A DNA stretch of 64,000 bases from Pyrocephalus nanus (taxonomy: Eukaryota > Chordata > Aves > Passeriformes > Tyrannidae): the NCBI GenBank assembly GCA_038380795.1, contig CM076270.1, forward strand, positions 24,754,001-24,818,000, given 5' to 3'. The position numbers and the translations under genes are program-made. The notes beneath the pieces are model-generated. The model saw only the letters and a program-made list of their open reading frames with translations. It searched no databases and was not told the DNA's origin. Shown here one piece after another: positions 34,401-45,655 of the stretch; the stretch's first letter is position 1; each line of letters opens with the position of its first letter.

Positions 34401-37400
34401 CATTTCTTCTAGAAACATCTTCATTTGAGGATTTCATCGCGTGAAAATCTCTGAGTCCACCAGGATAAATTCCAAGTGATTGCCCTGGCAGCTGTGAGTC
34501 CCACATGGATCCTGCTGGCAGCCCTCTCCCTGCTGGTGGGATCTCCTCTCTGCTGCAGTCTGTCCTGGAGGAGCCTGCTTCATTAGTCACACAGACAGTA
34601 TCACACAGCATCACACCCCAAAACGTTCTGTGATGCACAGGAACTCGAGCTGGGGGTATCTGCTGACAATCAGCATTGCACACATGCTTCCCACTTCTCA
34701 GACTGCAGAGAACATTAAGAACACTTAGCAAGGACTGCAGCACAGGCATATGGTTATGGGGCCCAGAGCAAGCATGAATGAGATCTTCAGTTCTAGTTAC
34801 AATTCTAAAAGCAACTTGCCTTTTTGCCTTTATATCAGATGTAAATCTTCTATAAAATGGGGCGATAGTTTTTGCTTGCCTGCATTGTCTAGGTAAATCT
34901 GAGGTGTAATTCATGTTCCTACAGGAGCCTGGATGTGTAACCTGCCAAGTATTTACTATCAGAATCACTTTTAGACTAAAAAATGCAGCTTCCACAGTCT
35001 GTAAGCAAATGCTCGTTTAATTGACAACACACATCATTTTGTGCTTGGGCACCCTGAAATGAAAGCCATAACTCCACATGAAAGACTGGTTTTGAAGGGT
35101 CTCCACTTTCATTAGCTATCTAGGTAACAGCTCCAAATATAAAATACATTCAATTTCTGTTTCTATACAAAACTACCAGAACTGTGTGCCTGAAATACAG
35201 ACCTTGAGAGACCTAAACGTTCCCCATCATCACCAAAATGCAAACACAGCAGAGATGTGGGCATCAGAATTATGACCTGACTACACTGGGGACCTGATTC
35301 TGTCCCTGCCCACCCCAGGCAGGGTGTGTGACTCCTCACACAGCAAATATAAGGGTGGCAGGATCCAGCCACATGTGACATGCAGACTGGAGTCAAAGTG
35401 ACACCAGGGAGTGGCCTTGCTGGTAAAAAAATTCAGGAGGACATGGAACTTCTGCACCAGAGCTGCAGATCATCACAGCTGTGAGCTCCCAGACCTGAGA
35501 GGTTTCACAGGGTGAGAGGAACAGCCACACATTTAACAGTGGGATGGAGAATGATTAAACATCCCCTCTCCTTCCCTCCTCGTGGCCTACTTGTCTGCTC
35601 CCATTTCCAGGCATTTCCCTCTCTCAGGAATTAGCACTTTCCTCCCCCTCAGCCCCACGAAGAGTGGGTGCAGGTTTGTAGCCATCCTTGTCTCCTTGGG
35701 AGCTTGGCTCCCCAGCAGAGCGAGCCTCTCACCTGCAGAGGCAGGAGGAACGTGCTCAGGACACCCTGATGTTCCCCAAAGATGTGATGCCTGTTTTAGT
35801 CTCTTTGAGGCCAGCTGGAGTTCAATAACCATCTCCCTGAGGGTGAGATCCTAAGGAGCTGGAAGGGAACTGGGGGAACAATGAGATGCGTAATACTATG
35901 ACCTAGAAAATGTCCTAGAAGGGAGAAAACAATGGTTTTGGTGCAAAGAAGGCTGCATGCATAACAAATTAACTTCTACAGAAATGAATGACAGAAATGA
36001 AGAAAGAGCTTGTTATTCCTACTCTCCCCATTTCACAGAAATATCAAACAAGGGAAAAGCCTCTGCATCTCCACCTACCACAACCTCACCCCTCAAGGTA
36101 TCAAGGCAGCATATGAGGAAAACATAACAATTCTAACACTTGGAAAGATTCAGTACCTGGTTCAGGTACTCTAGACCAGGTGGCAAGTTGTGAGTGTGTG
36201 ATGTTTGCTTCCAGAGACTCGTTGGTTCAACAGGCTTATCCTGCTCGGGGATGTCGGAAGAACCAGGGAGGCAATCCTTAAAGATGGGGTTGGTTTGTCC
36301 CTGAGATTCTACATGGGAAAAAGGAAAAGAAAATTAGAAATTAACAGGGCCAAAGAGCAGCTAGCTTCTTGGATCAAAGCTGCAACAAGAACACCACAGG
36401 TTGCATGTGACTGTACCAGTACTTTGGTTCAGATCAGGAATCAGGACCCAAAACAAATTTCCTGATGGTCCCACACTTCTGGTGCTCTGATTCACTTTAT
36501 AAAGCAGCCCTAGTGGAATGACTGCAGATGAAGCTAACCCAGGAGATGTGGTGTCTCAGAGCACTGGGTCTGCTCAGCTGGTGAGCACAGAGCCCGTGTG
36601 ACAAGGCTGGGGCTGGGCTGGACTCACACAGGGTGGCCACAGGAGCAGCTGAGGGAGTTCAGCCTGGAGGGGCTCAGGGGAGACCTCACCACTCTCTACA
36701 ACTCCCATAAAGGAGGTATCAGGTGGGTATCAGTAATTTTATCTCATGTGTGACAATGCTTAGGCACGATGGGGTTTGCGGTCCAGAAGGAATTTCGGCT
36801 CCAAGCCTGAATCTCTCTTTTGCTGTTGTGGGTTTAAATGAGATCCTTTAGTATTATTTGAACTCACTGTGAAAGATTCATCATTTAATAATATTTTGAT
36901 CTTAATTTGTCTTTGCAGCCACTGCTTTCTTTCAAAGTCTGAGACCACAGGAAGAAGTAACCCCTTTGAATTTGTAGCTGGCTTTTAAAAATGTATAACT
37001 GGGCAATAAATATTTTATATGCTCTTCTGCATCATTTTACCTCACAGGGTTCTGTTACTGCCATAACTCTTGTTGTTACATGAAATGCCACGAAGTGGCC
37101 CAGTGTTAGTGTTATTCTTGAATAATAAAGAGAAAAAAAGACAACAAATTGCAGTTCTACCTGTCAAATTTTAAGCTATACAAAAATCAAACAGTAAATA
37201 CATTAAATATTAATGACAATCTGAGCTACTCTGACACTTTGACTATTTTTATGGATGATTCTTATTTAATTTCTAATATAGAAAAACTCAGAAGTTACTG
37301 TACAATACAGCGAGTATTCTGTACATGTTCCTAAATGAGGTATATTGTCAAATTTCTTCATTCTAAATGCTATATTTCACACCATTACTATTTCACTGCT

Positions 37401-38195
37401 TCTACTAACTGGTACACATCAAAAATACACAAAACTCTACCTCTCTTATATGGCTAAAGGGAAGCAAAATAAAAACCGTCACCTATATAGCTAGAGTACA
37501 GCAATGCTGTAAAACCTGCTTGGTGCTGTGGATCTTTAATGCTCTAAATGCAGAATGCCTTGAGTATTTTGGGAGCAAAAAAGAGGGGTAAAAATTTGGC
37601 AAACATGGAGAGACGTGGCTGAAACTCCCTAGGCCAACATCTGCCTCTGCACGTCTGAGTGGCCAAGCAGCTGCTGCCAAAGTCAGTACATGGCAAAGAC
37701 AAACCTAGGCAGGAGTAATCTGATAAAATCCAGTTACTATTCAGGTATTATTTCCCATACATGGTTAGTAGGGCTCTGGCCAGTTTTGAATGTGAAAATC
37801 ATTTCTTGATGTAGTATTTTCAAAGTGGAATGGGGAAGAAGTGTGCAAAACCAGGGGTACCTTTCCCTCAGTACCTGCCCTTCCCACGCATTCTGCACCG
37901 ACAGGTTTAAGCACAAAGATACAAACACTAAATTTTATAACTGAATGCAGATGCTAACATTTTATAACAGATTTTATTCAAATAACACCCTAGTATAGAT
38001 TTTAGTCTCCTTAGGAGCCTCTTGGATGCTGAAAAATTAAAGGAAGGCAAAACAACTGTGCTTTGAGTGATGTGGTTTTAGCCTGAAACACTCATTTCAT
38101 CAGACTGCTGATTGCTGGAAACGTACAAGACTGTAGTTTTCTGTAAACATGATCTAAAAATACAGACTATAGATGCACTTACCTTGAGAGGCCAT
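28392..38195 (-). CDS. PLSCR5: Phospholipid scramblase family member 5, seven coding exons
   Basis: A little-studied single-pass membrane protein of the scramblase family; no activity is firmly established. Minus-strand coding exons: 38195-38183, 36308-36157, 31846-31804, 31145-30925, 29998-29837, 29209-29048 and 28430-28392. All borders are AG/GT and all phases join, giving 792 nt, 263 aa plus stop (human PLSCR5 is about 271 aa). In order: short hydrophilic N-terminus beginning MASQ and ending [11 protein letters not shown] (1-55); [14 protein letters not shown] (56-69); scramblase core; Cys cluster CCCPCF (135-140); [10 protein letters not shown] (208-217); a degenerate Ca-binding segment [12 protein letters not shown] (224-235); C-terminal membrane helix (about 240-257); tail ENSLDGL. 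The [19 protein letters not shown] and MFFE-SL-GL features match PLSCR5 rather than PLSCR1, 2 or 4. It lies upstream of PLSCR1 in the same orientation. Confidence 0.92.
29048..29209 (-). CDS. PLSCR5: PLSCR5 162-nt exon, degenerate Ca-binding segment and membrane helix (residues 198-251)
   Basis: Encodes [20 protein letters not shown], then [18 protein letters not shown] and [14 protein letters not shown]. In PLSCR1 of this same window the aligned segment is [12 protein letters not shown]; here the first Asp is Asn and the second is Ala, leaving only the last Asp. Acceptor TTTGTGCAG, donor GTAAGT. Confidence 0.95.
29837..29998 (-). CDS. PLSCR5: PLSCR5 162-nt exon, scramblase core (residues 144-197)
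   Basis: Encodes [20 protein letters not shown], then [29 protein letters not shown]. Phase 0-0, acceptor TTTGCTAG, donor GTATGT. The [12 protein letters not shown] end is closer to PLSCR5 than to the SCC version in PLSCR1. Confidence 0.95.
30925..31145 (-). CDS. PLSCR5: PLSCR5 221-nt exon, scramblase core with Cys cluster (residues 70-143)
   Basis: Encodes [20 protein letters not shown], then [31 protein letters not shown] and [16 protein letters not shown]. The cysteine cluster is CCCPCF, so the last cysteine of the PLSCR1-type motif is Phe. The exon is clearly richer in CpG than its flanks. Acceptor TTTATTAG, donor GTGAGG. Confidence 0.95.
31804..31846 (-). CDS. PLSCR5: PLSCR5 43-nt exon (residues 56-70)
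   Basis: Encodes [14 protein letters not shown] and the first base of Ala70. Acceptor TTTTTTTCAAACAG, donor GTATGG. Length and phase are the same as the corresponding PLSCR1 exon. Confidence 0.93.
31847..36156 (-). other. PLSCR5 intron between exons 2 and 3
   Basis: A 4.3-kb intron. It contains no repeat that I can assign. The one notable item is a 242-codon open frame on the gene strand at 34267-34995, with mixed composition, several cysteines and no recognised domain; it is most probably chance. Confidence 0.7.
36157..36308 (-). CDS. PLSCR5: PLSCR5 exon 2, N-terminal arm (residues 5-55)
   Basis: A 152-nt exon, acceptor TTTCCCATGTAG, donor GTACTG. It encodes [20 protein letters not shown], a charged/Ser-Thr stretch, and ends [11 protein letters not shown]. 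Unlike PLSCR1 it is not proline-rich apart from the conserved LPPGLEYL block, as in mammalian PLSCR5. Confidence 0.9.
36590..36722 (+). mobile_element. CR1 LINE internal 3' fragment
   Basis: The plus strand contains GAGGGAGTTCAGCCTGGAGG, then CTCAGGGGAGACCTCACCAC and TCTCTACAACTCCCATAAAG GAGGT. This is the conserved CR1 stretch encoding the end of the reverse-transcriptase region (TTCAGCCTGGAG...GGGGAGACCTCAT-GCTCTCTACAACTNCCT-AAAGGAGGT). It lies in PLSCR5 intron 1, opposite to the gene, and is truncated at both ends. Confidence 0.9.
38183..38195 (-). CDS. PLSCR5: PLSCR5 start exon (13 coding nt)
   Basis: On the minus strand ATGGCCTCTCAAG is followed by a GTAAGT donor; it encodes MASQ and the first base of Glu5. 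Human PLSCR5 also begins MAS, and the phase (1) fits the next exon exactly. The start context has T at -3 but G at +4. The 5' limit of this exon is not fixed; a pyrimidine-rich stretch at about 38255-38275 could hold an acceptor if an upstream non-coding exon exists. Confidence 0.8.
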
Positions 38196-38659
38196 GAAGC
38201 TTCCTGAGTTACTTCTTCAAAGGAAGCCAGGTTAAAAGAAAAGGCTTTTCTTGTTGCAGCAAGGAAAAAAAAGCGCACAGCATGCACAAAACTTCAGACG
38301 GTGCCTGTCTACTTGATATCAGCTCACAGAGAGCGGGAGATGTGTCGCCTTCCTCATGGTGCAGAGCTGCATCGTCTGAGCTGGACAACAGGGGGAGATG
38401 ATGCCAGCCAGCCAGGGGAACGCTGATCCATTCCGAGGCGTTTGCACCAACAGAGAGAGGGAAAAGGGTTTTGTGAGCACCAAGAGGCAAAACTTTAATG
38501 CACCTGCTGGCTAACTGAACCCAGCAGACCTAAAATTAGGCTTTATCATGTGTGTATTAATTATGAGACTGCAAAAAGCCCATCTTTGTAATTCAGTATT
38601 TATGTCTTTCATAAATACTATCCCATAAAGACAAAGGAGTTCATGAACCTGTAGGTGAC

Positions 38660-38803
38660 CCACCCCTAGAAGTGTTTAAAGCCAGCTTGGATGAAGCTCT
38701 GAGCCACTTGATCTACTGACAAGTGTCCCTGTCCATGGCAGGGGGGTGGAACTGGTTGATCTTTGAGGTCCCTTCTGACCCAGGCCGTTCTGGGATTCTG
38801 TAA
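38660..38803 (+). mobile_element. CR1 LINE 3' end
   Basis: Reads GTTTAAAGCCAGCTTGGATG, AAGCTCTGAGCCACTTGATC, GTCCATGGCAGGGGGGTGGA, ACTGGTTGATCTTTGAGGTC, CCTTCTGACCCAGGCCGTTC and TGGGATTCTGT. This is a nearly collinear avian CR1 3' end with a decayed terminal ATTCTGTG repeat. It is about 460 bp upstream of the PLSCR5 start exon. Confidence 0.95.
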
Positions 38804-40977
38804 TTTCCCTGTTGCTGACCCCAGTAAAAACATTCTCCATGTACAAAGCAGGAAAAGCTGCCCTGGATTTCTCACTGTATTCCATGCTTAGCATCAGCCA
38901 AGGGATGTCATGTCTAAACCCAGACCCAGAAAAAAGGGAGAGCAACCTTGACTTACCTGCTGATCTTTCTGCCTTGAGTGCCCGAGTCGCTGTGGAGATC
39001 ATCACGAGATGTGCAGGCAGAGGGGATGCATGGCTGCAGAAATGGCACAGCCTAAGCACAGAGCCCAGCAGAGCAGAGGGAGGTGCTGGGCACCATTGTC
39101 TGTCCCCTCTGCTATTGCAAGTTCTACTGGTTTGAAATGGCCTGCCAGGAGCAAGGCTGAGCAAATTAAATTCCAGAGTCTACAGTTCAGGAAGATGCTG
39201 ATGAGGATTCCCTGCAGGAAGATTACAGAAAATCCACCTCCAAAAAAAACCCCCAAATTATATGGCAGCTGATTTTTATAGCCTATACTAGCAAATGCAA
39301 GAGCCACACCCTGCTGTCCTCACCCCTGCAAACACCCAGAGACACTGGGAACAGGAGACTTCATCCAGGCACAAAGGCAGTCATACTTTGGTGAAATTTA
39401 GACATGCACAAGCAAAATAAGAAATGAGGACAAACATTTCAAGATTTGTGTAGTGCTATTTCTAACCAAATCTTAAGGACTTCAGGAAGCAGAGTGGCAG
39501 CACCCAAAGGAGAATTCCACCAAGACACTGAGCTCGCTGTCCCTGCCCCTTGAAGAAGACTCTGGGGAAGGATATCATTGCCTCTGCCATTTGGAGTCTG
39601 AGCAGTAAAACAGAGTGCACTGCCTTCCTCTCTAAGAATGTGTTGGATATCTAGAACATATTCACAGCTGTTAGAAAAATAAAAAGGAAAAAAAAAAAAA
39701 AGAAACTGAGTGTACATACACGTATTCCCTCTACCTGTAACACATTCTTGCTCCATCCCATGCTGTAAAACCGATAGAAATTGATGGGTAAATCCTCAGA
39801 AGGTGCAAATTAGCATGGATCCATTAAAATCAATGAGACTGCTCAGATCAGGGCAAGCAGTGCTTGGCTAGAGGAGTTTATACATCCAGAACCTTCCCTT
39901 TTACCTTATAGAAAGATTACATTTTATCTTTTCCATAACTACCACTTCTACAGAAGCTGGGAGATCCATCCCTGCTGAGCTGGTGCACAAACACCAGTGC
40001 AGGTAATGGTGATCCCATAAAATACTGCAGCCTGGAGGATACCTATCCATGGACTAAGACACCATCATCCCTAACACACAACTAAAACACAGACTTTCCT
40101 CAGGAGGGCATGTAGTAATAGTCAACCAAGTGGATCAAGAGAGCAAAAATGTCATCTGGCTCAGCACAGGTGCTGTTTCTCTGGAGCCTAATCCCTCTGC
40201 CATTTTTATTCAGGCATCACAGCCAGGGTGTGCCAACGGTTTCAAAAAACACACCTTCACAAGAGAAAAACAAGAGACAGCAACAAATTTCAAAGTATTA
40301 GGAAAAGCTGTTTGTTTGATTTCTTGTCCTGCTCCCTGCTGCTCGGAGAACTGTCCCATGAGCCCGGTGCAAGACACTTGCCCTCGTACTCAGCAGGAAA
40401 AGACAACACTCCCTCTCCCCTCTGCATCACCATCAGCTCTCTCAGGGAAGCAGGAGCTGCCTCTGCTCTTGTCCCCATGGTCCTGACAAGTTCAGGTAAG
40501 AACTCAGCTCCTCCCCACCTGCCCTCCCTGAGCTCCAAGCAGGCAAGGGTTAAGAGCCCTTAGCACTGTGCCATCCAGAGGTGAGAGCAGGGTCAGGGCA
40601 GCACGATGGCATCATGAAATGCACCCCAACCTCACCCAGCAGAGCCTGAGCTTCCCTGCTGCTAGGAGGGATCATGGCTAATCACTGCTTCCCTTTTAAA
40701 TTCCCTTTCCCCAAAATACCAGTTGTGACCAGCATTAAAATACACTGCTATTGTCAATTTTTTTAAGAGGAAATTATATAGCCCTTTTCTTCCCTTTTCT
40801 AGCCTCTCCTTTAGCACAGGGAGAAATGCTGAGCCTGAGCTTTAAGTACCAGACTGTGACCCTGAGCAATAACGAGCCCCAAGTTACGTATTTTTACCCA
40901 GTATTGCTTTCTGCAATGGGGGTGGGGGGAAAGGAAATAATTTTCTTAAATCAGCCACCATTTCGCATCGTTCTCAC

Positions 40978-41200
40978 CTTGACCTTTGGTGGGTGAGGCG
41001 TCTCGCTCCAGCTGGTGTCCCTGGGAGCTCCTCCCCTGCAAGGATGTCAGCATTCCCGCTGGAATTCCGCAGGCAGGTCCCGGCTGAGGGGATGGATCGC
41101 AGCACGGAGCAGAACTGCAGGACTGCCCTCCCTGCCGGCCCCGGGGGTGGCATCGCCATCAGAGGCTGCTGCTCGAGGTGTCTGCTGGGCACGGAATGGC
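40978..41200 (-). promoter_or_regulatory. GC-rich patch with a splice donor, candidate PLSCR5 promoter and 5' non-coding exon
   Basis: This stretch has more C+G and CpG (GGCGTCTCGC, CCGGCTGAGG, GCCGGCCCCGG, GCATCGCC) than its AT-rich neighbours. On the minus strand it ends with AAAGGTCAAG followed by GTGAGA, a near-consensus donor at 40978/40977. It is 2.8 kb upstream of the PLSCR5 start exon on the same strand. A non-coding first exon here spliced to the start exon is plausible but inferred. No TATA box was recognised. Confidence 0.4.
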
Positions 41201-42687
41201 ACAAAAAATGCAGTATTTAAAACAACAAACTCTCCACCGACCTGAGCTTTATTTTGCACGTACCTGAACTGGGAGAAACGGGATTAAAATAGCAGTCTTA
41301 AAGGGACTGTGCAAGGAAAAATCAAGGGGGGAACCTTTCAAGCATTTGTGTTTGGAGATGGTACATGGTACTCAATACGTATCAGAAATGCTAATGCTCC
41401 CCCCCAGAAAGTATTGATAGGGATGAGAAACTATAGATGACAGCAACATCCAGCAATCAACTGTAATTGAAATAAATTCACAAAGCAGCTTCCACACCAA
41501 AGTCTGGCACAGGAGCTGGACAAGGTTTGAGGCTGGTTTATGTAAGCAGACCATGTGATTTAAGCAAAAACTAAGGCCAGAAAGGAGCAGCATAGAAGAC
41601 CTGAATGTCTCTTGCACTAAAACCTGCATCAAAAACTCCTTGCTGGTCATGTAAAAATTTTGAAACTGGTCTTTCGCTTCTGACTGAATTTGCCCTAACT
41701 CATGAACACTCTGAGGAAATCTTTTTACATCAGTCCTGAAGATCTGTTCTGCTCCAGATAAAAATCCTTTAGTATTAATTGTGTTTGTCATAAAGAATAA
41801 CTTTATAGCTCTCTGGCAAGAGCACATGGGAGGTACAAAGTTTGCTTGATTTAACTGTGTATTGGAAGCAGAGAGATTTTATGCTTCTTTTCTGCTTACT
41901 TTAGTAAACTGAGATTAATCTATTTTCAGAAGCTGAAATGAACTTATTATTTTTATTTTTGCTGGAAACCATCTGCCAAGTTCAACTGAAATTCACAAAC
42001 CGTGTGAACTTCTGTTTGCTGATTAAACACAGACTCAACAGTAACAAAACTGCATCTTGCCTTTCCAAATCCCTCTGAACACTTTGCAGGCTGAAAGCAA
42101 ACAAGAGACATTCTTCCTGAAAAGCTGTAAGCTTTCACAAGACTAACCAAAATGCAGCTGCCCAGCAGCCCCTAACAACTACATCTGCTTGTCTCTAATT
42201 AAATTTTATCCATTTAAGCCTGTGATAAAATGGGATAAAGTACTCAATATACACTGGTATATTAATTAATAAGATTATTTCTGTCTTCTAGTACACTGAA
42301 TGACAGAAGTTTTGGACACAAATTGCAATTAGCACCCTTGGTGACGATGGAGAACTTCTTTTCTGGCTTTGAAAATTTATCAAGTAAAATTAGAATAGTG
42401 CTTTGCTGTAGAAGAAAAACTAGTACTTCTCTCATACCTCTCCTTTTCCCTTTCTCCACAATGAAACACATAAATTGGAAGAAAGTGTACTGGCAAGGCA
42501 GAGTATCAGAAAACACTGAGGATATTGTAGGTGCCTTTTCTTGGGTAAAAGTGACTTACTTTGAAATCAACATTTGCATCAGCTGCCAAATCAGCAGTCT
42601 GATCTCCTGTCAGGGCACCAGGTAAGACCTGGACAGCCCTGGCTCTGTCCTGGCTCTGTCCACGCTGGCCAACAGCACAAGAGCAGC

Positions 42688-43435
42688 AGAGCTGGGGAGG
42701 GTGAAGAGCTGGGGAGGGTGAAGAGCTGGGGAGGGTGAAGAGCTGGGGAGGGTGAAGAGCTGGGGAGGGTGAAGAGCTGGGGAGGATGAAGAGCTGGGGA
42801 GGGTGAAGAGCTGGGGAGGGTGAAGAGCTGGGGAGGGTGAAGAGCTGCAGAGGGTGAAGAGCTGGGGAGGGTGAAGAGCTGGGGAGGATGAAGAGCTGCA
42901 GAGGGTGAAGAGCTGCAGAGGATGAAGAGCTGGGGAGGGTGAAGAGCTGGGGAGGGTGAAGAGCTGGGGAGGGTGAAGAGCTGGGGAGGATGAAGAGCTG
43001 GGGAGGGTGAAGAGCTGGGGAGGGTGAAGAGCTGGGGAGGGTGAAGAGCTGGGGAGGGTGAAGAGCTGGGGAGGGTGAAGAGCTGGGGAGGATGAAGAGC
43101 TGGGGAGGATGAAGAGCTGGGGAGGGTGAAGAGCTGGGGAGGGTGAAGAGCTGGGGAGGGTGAAGAGCTGGGGAGGATGAAGAGCTGGGGAGGGTGAAGA
43201 GCTGGGGAGGGTGAAGAGCTGCAGAGGGTGAAGAGCTGGGGAGGGTGAAGAGCTGGGGAGGATGAAGAGCTGCAGAGGGTGAAGAGCTGCAGAGGATGAA
43301 GAGCTGGGGAGGGTGAAGAGCTGCAGAGGATGAAGAGCTGCAGAGGATGAAGAGCTGCAGAGGATGAAGAGCTGCAGAGGGTGAAGAGCTGGGGAGGGTG
43401 AAGAGCTGCAGAGGGTGAAGAGCTGCAGAGGGTGA
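42688..43435. repeat. 17-bp minisatellite, 44 copies
   Basis: Forty-four exact-period units of AGAGCTGGGGAGGGTGA with two variable sites: GGGG or GCAG, and GGGT or GGAT. All four combinations occur; the GCAG types are commonest towards 43435. As 17 is not a multiple of three and the minus strand has no stop, a 404-codon Pro/Ser/Leu-rich frame spans the array on that strand (42506-43720); it is repeat-driven, and no transcript or domain evidence supports it. It lies about 4.5 kb upstream of PLSCR5. Confidence 0.97.
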
Positions 43436-45563
43436 AGGCAGGCCCCAGGGACTCACCATGCTCAGTGTTCTTCTGCTCTGGCTCTCGTGTGCTCTGCAGT
43501 CCAACCCCACAGCAGCTGCTGGGGTGTGACTGGATCGTGTCCTCCAGCTTGGTCCCACCCAGCAGGGATCAGTCTGCACGCTCCAGAAAGACTGATTCAC
43601 ATCTACACTCAGGCACAGCAAGTGGGGATGACCAGGAGATTCCCTTAAAACCCTCTGTACAAACTCACCCACTGACACGGCCAGACCCAGCTGACCGCTG
43701 TATTTACCGTCAGGTAACACCTTCCGCCCACGAGAGGCATTTCATTTGAGGTGCAGGACATTTCTGACAATCAGTCTGTGCAGTGGTTGAGCTCTGATAG
43801 CTCCACATCTGTAAAGTACAAGGCAGTGTTAGCAGGTTACTCCAGGGGGCTGTTGGAGTGCCTCTCACAGGGTAATCCTGTGCAGTGCAGACTGTGCAGG
43901 TGAGCAGCTCTGTGCTCACCCAGGGCACAGGAGGGGATGAGTCCTGACACTGCCATGAGGGCTGCAGCTATTCCAAGAGCATTAGTTGATCTTCTCCACA
44001 TTTTCAGAAAGTCACCATTCAGTATTCTAATTCTAAATTCAAACTAAATAAAACATTTTTCACTTTTTGAGGAAAGGAAAAAAAAAGAGAAGTTGATAAG
44101 ACATCCAGAAGATTTAATGACATAATGGTAACTCTATTAGGACATGAAAATTAATTTCAGTTTCCCTGAGGTATCTTATTTTAATTAACAAATCCATGAT
44201 CCTGCTCTATTAATTAGCATACTGAAAGAATAATAAGTTTTAGATGAGCTTAGTTCCAATAAAGCTTTTCATCCCCTAAAAAAATAATAAAAGGAATTAA
44301 GAATCTCAATCCAATTTGTTGTCTACATTTAGTACCAACGTTTTGAAATTCTACCCAATGATAGAGCACAACTATTAGTAATTTCTTCTAATTTGAAAAT
44401 ATTTTGGTTTTGCACTCATTGTATTTAAGACATTCTACTTACTGAACAGGTAACAGTCCACTAAGAAAAGGATTCCAGGTAATTTTATTTTTCATATTAT
44501 TTTTTACTGATAACCAATAGGGATAATATACGGATTTTTTTTTTTAACACTTATCTACTGCTGATTTTCCAGAAAAACCCATACAATAACAGTTATCCAT
44601 CAGCATGGGTCAAATAACATTCTAGGAACTTATCTGGGATCCCAAGCTGCACAGCAGGTGCTTTGTGCCTCCTCAATTTGCCTGGACCATTCAGTGGTTC
44701 TTCCCAAATTTGTTTTATGTTCCTGTCTTCCTGTATCACAGGTCACTTCCTGGCAAAAAAAAATTACAGCAAATTTTTCCATTTGTTTTTTATTCCAGAA
44801 GCAACAAATTTGTACCTTAGATTCCTGCAAAGCACTTAGCAGGATTTGCTGTTATACAGAGTAAAAGAAGAGAAGGAAACATTAGCAAACCACCAACAGC
44901 CTAGGTTAGCAAAAAAAGCTAAGGGGAAAATTTCAGCATAGGTGAAAATGGATAGATGCTCATAACTTCAGAACTGTTTGTCCTGTAAGGACAGCTTGCT
45001 TCTTTGACCTGGCACCATCTGTAAAGCAAATGAGAGCAAAAGTGAACACTAGGAGGTTGCATGTGCACAATTTTTCTAATTAGTATCCCTTGACAGCATT
45101 TTGCTTATGTATTTCAGATTACCAGGTTGGATGTTTTCAATGCTTTGCTGAAGAACAAAAGCCAAAGCAGTTATGATGTTACAGAAGAACAATCAGCATT
45201 AATCGAATTTGCAGAAAGAGCTGAGCAATTTAAAAATAGGGGTTGTGATGGAGAATGTCTGCCAGCTTCATCACTGCACAGTCTCCCATCAGTCAGGGAG
45301 ACTGCAATGGCAGGAACTGCTCTGTACCCAGAACAAGAGACTCTTATGGTTTAAGCTGCTCCTGCTGTCTCCTTATCCCATCTCCCTCAGGTTTGATCAG
45401 CACTGCTGTACATCCCATGGGATCCCCCAGTGACACCCTGGTGCTCCATTGCTCTGATGTATGCAGGAAAATGATGGATATTCTCCATAAGGATACTGAG
45501 AGCATGGACAGTTCATTATCACAGACAACAACTTCTTGCAAGAATATCTAAATATTCATCTTT

Positions 45564-45655
45564 TTTTCCTTTTTTGTTTGTTTGGGGTTTTTTTTGTTTT
45601 TGGTTTTTTTTGTTGTTGTTGGTTTTTTGTTTGTTTGTTTGTTTGTTTTTAATTT
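45564..45655. repeat. G/T-rich low-complexity tract
   Basis: TTTGTTTGTTTGGGG and GTTGTTGTTGG-type sequence ending in a (GTTT)n run. It is the same class as the tracts at 11.3, 16.2 and 53.8 kb. Confidence 0.9.

Noticed and set aside
42506..43720. A 404-codon Pro/Ser/Leu-rich open frame on the minus strand
   Set aside because: It is produced by a 17-bp tandem repeat with no stop on that strand; three units make 51 bp and 17 codons, so the frame stays open automatically. There is no domain, splice or start evidence.
45111..45354. Possible coding exon after a TATTTCAG acceptor-like site
   Set aside because: The 75-codon frame has no similarity I recognise, no partner exon and no donor in phase; acceptor-like words are common.
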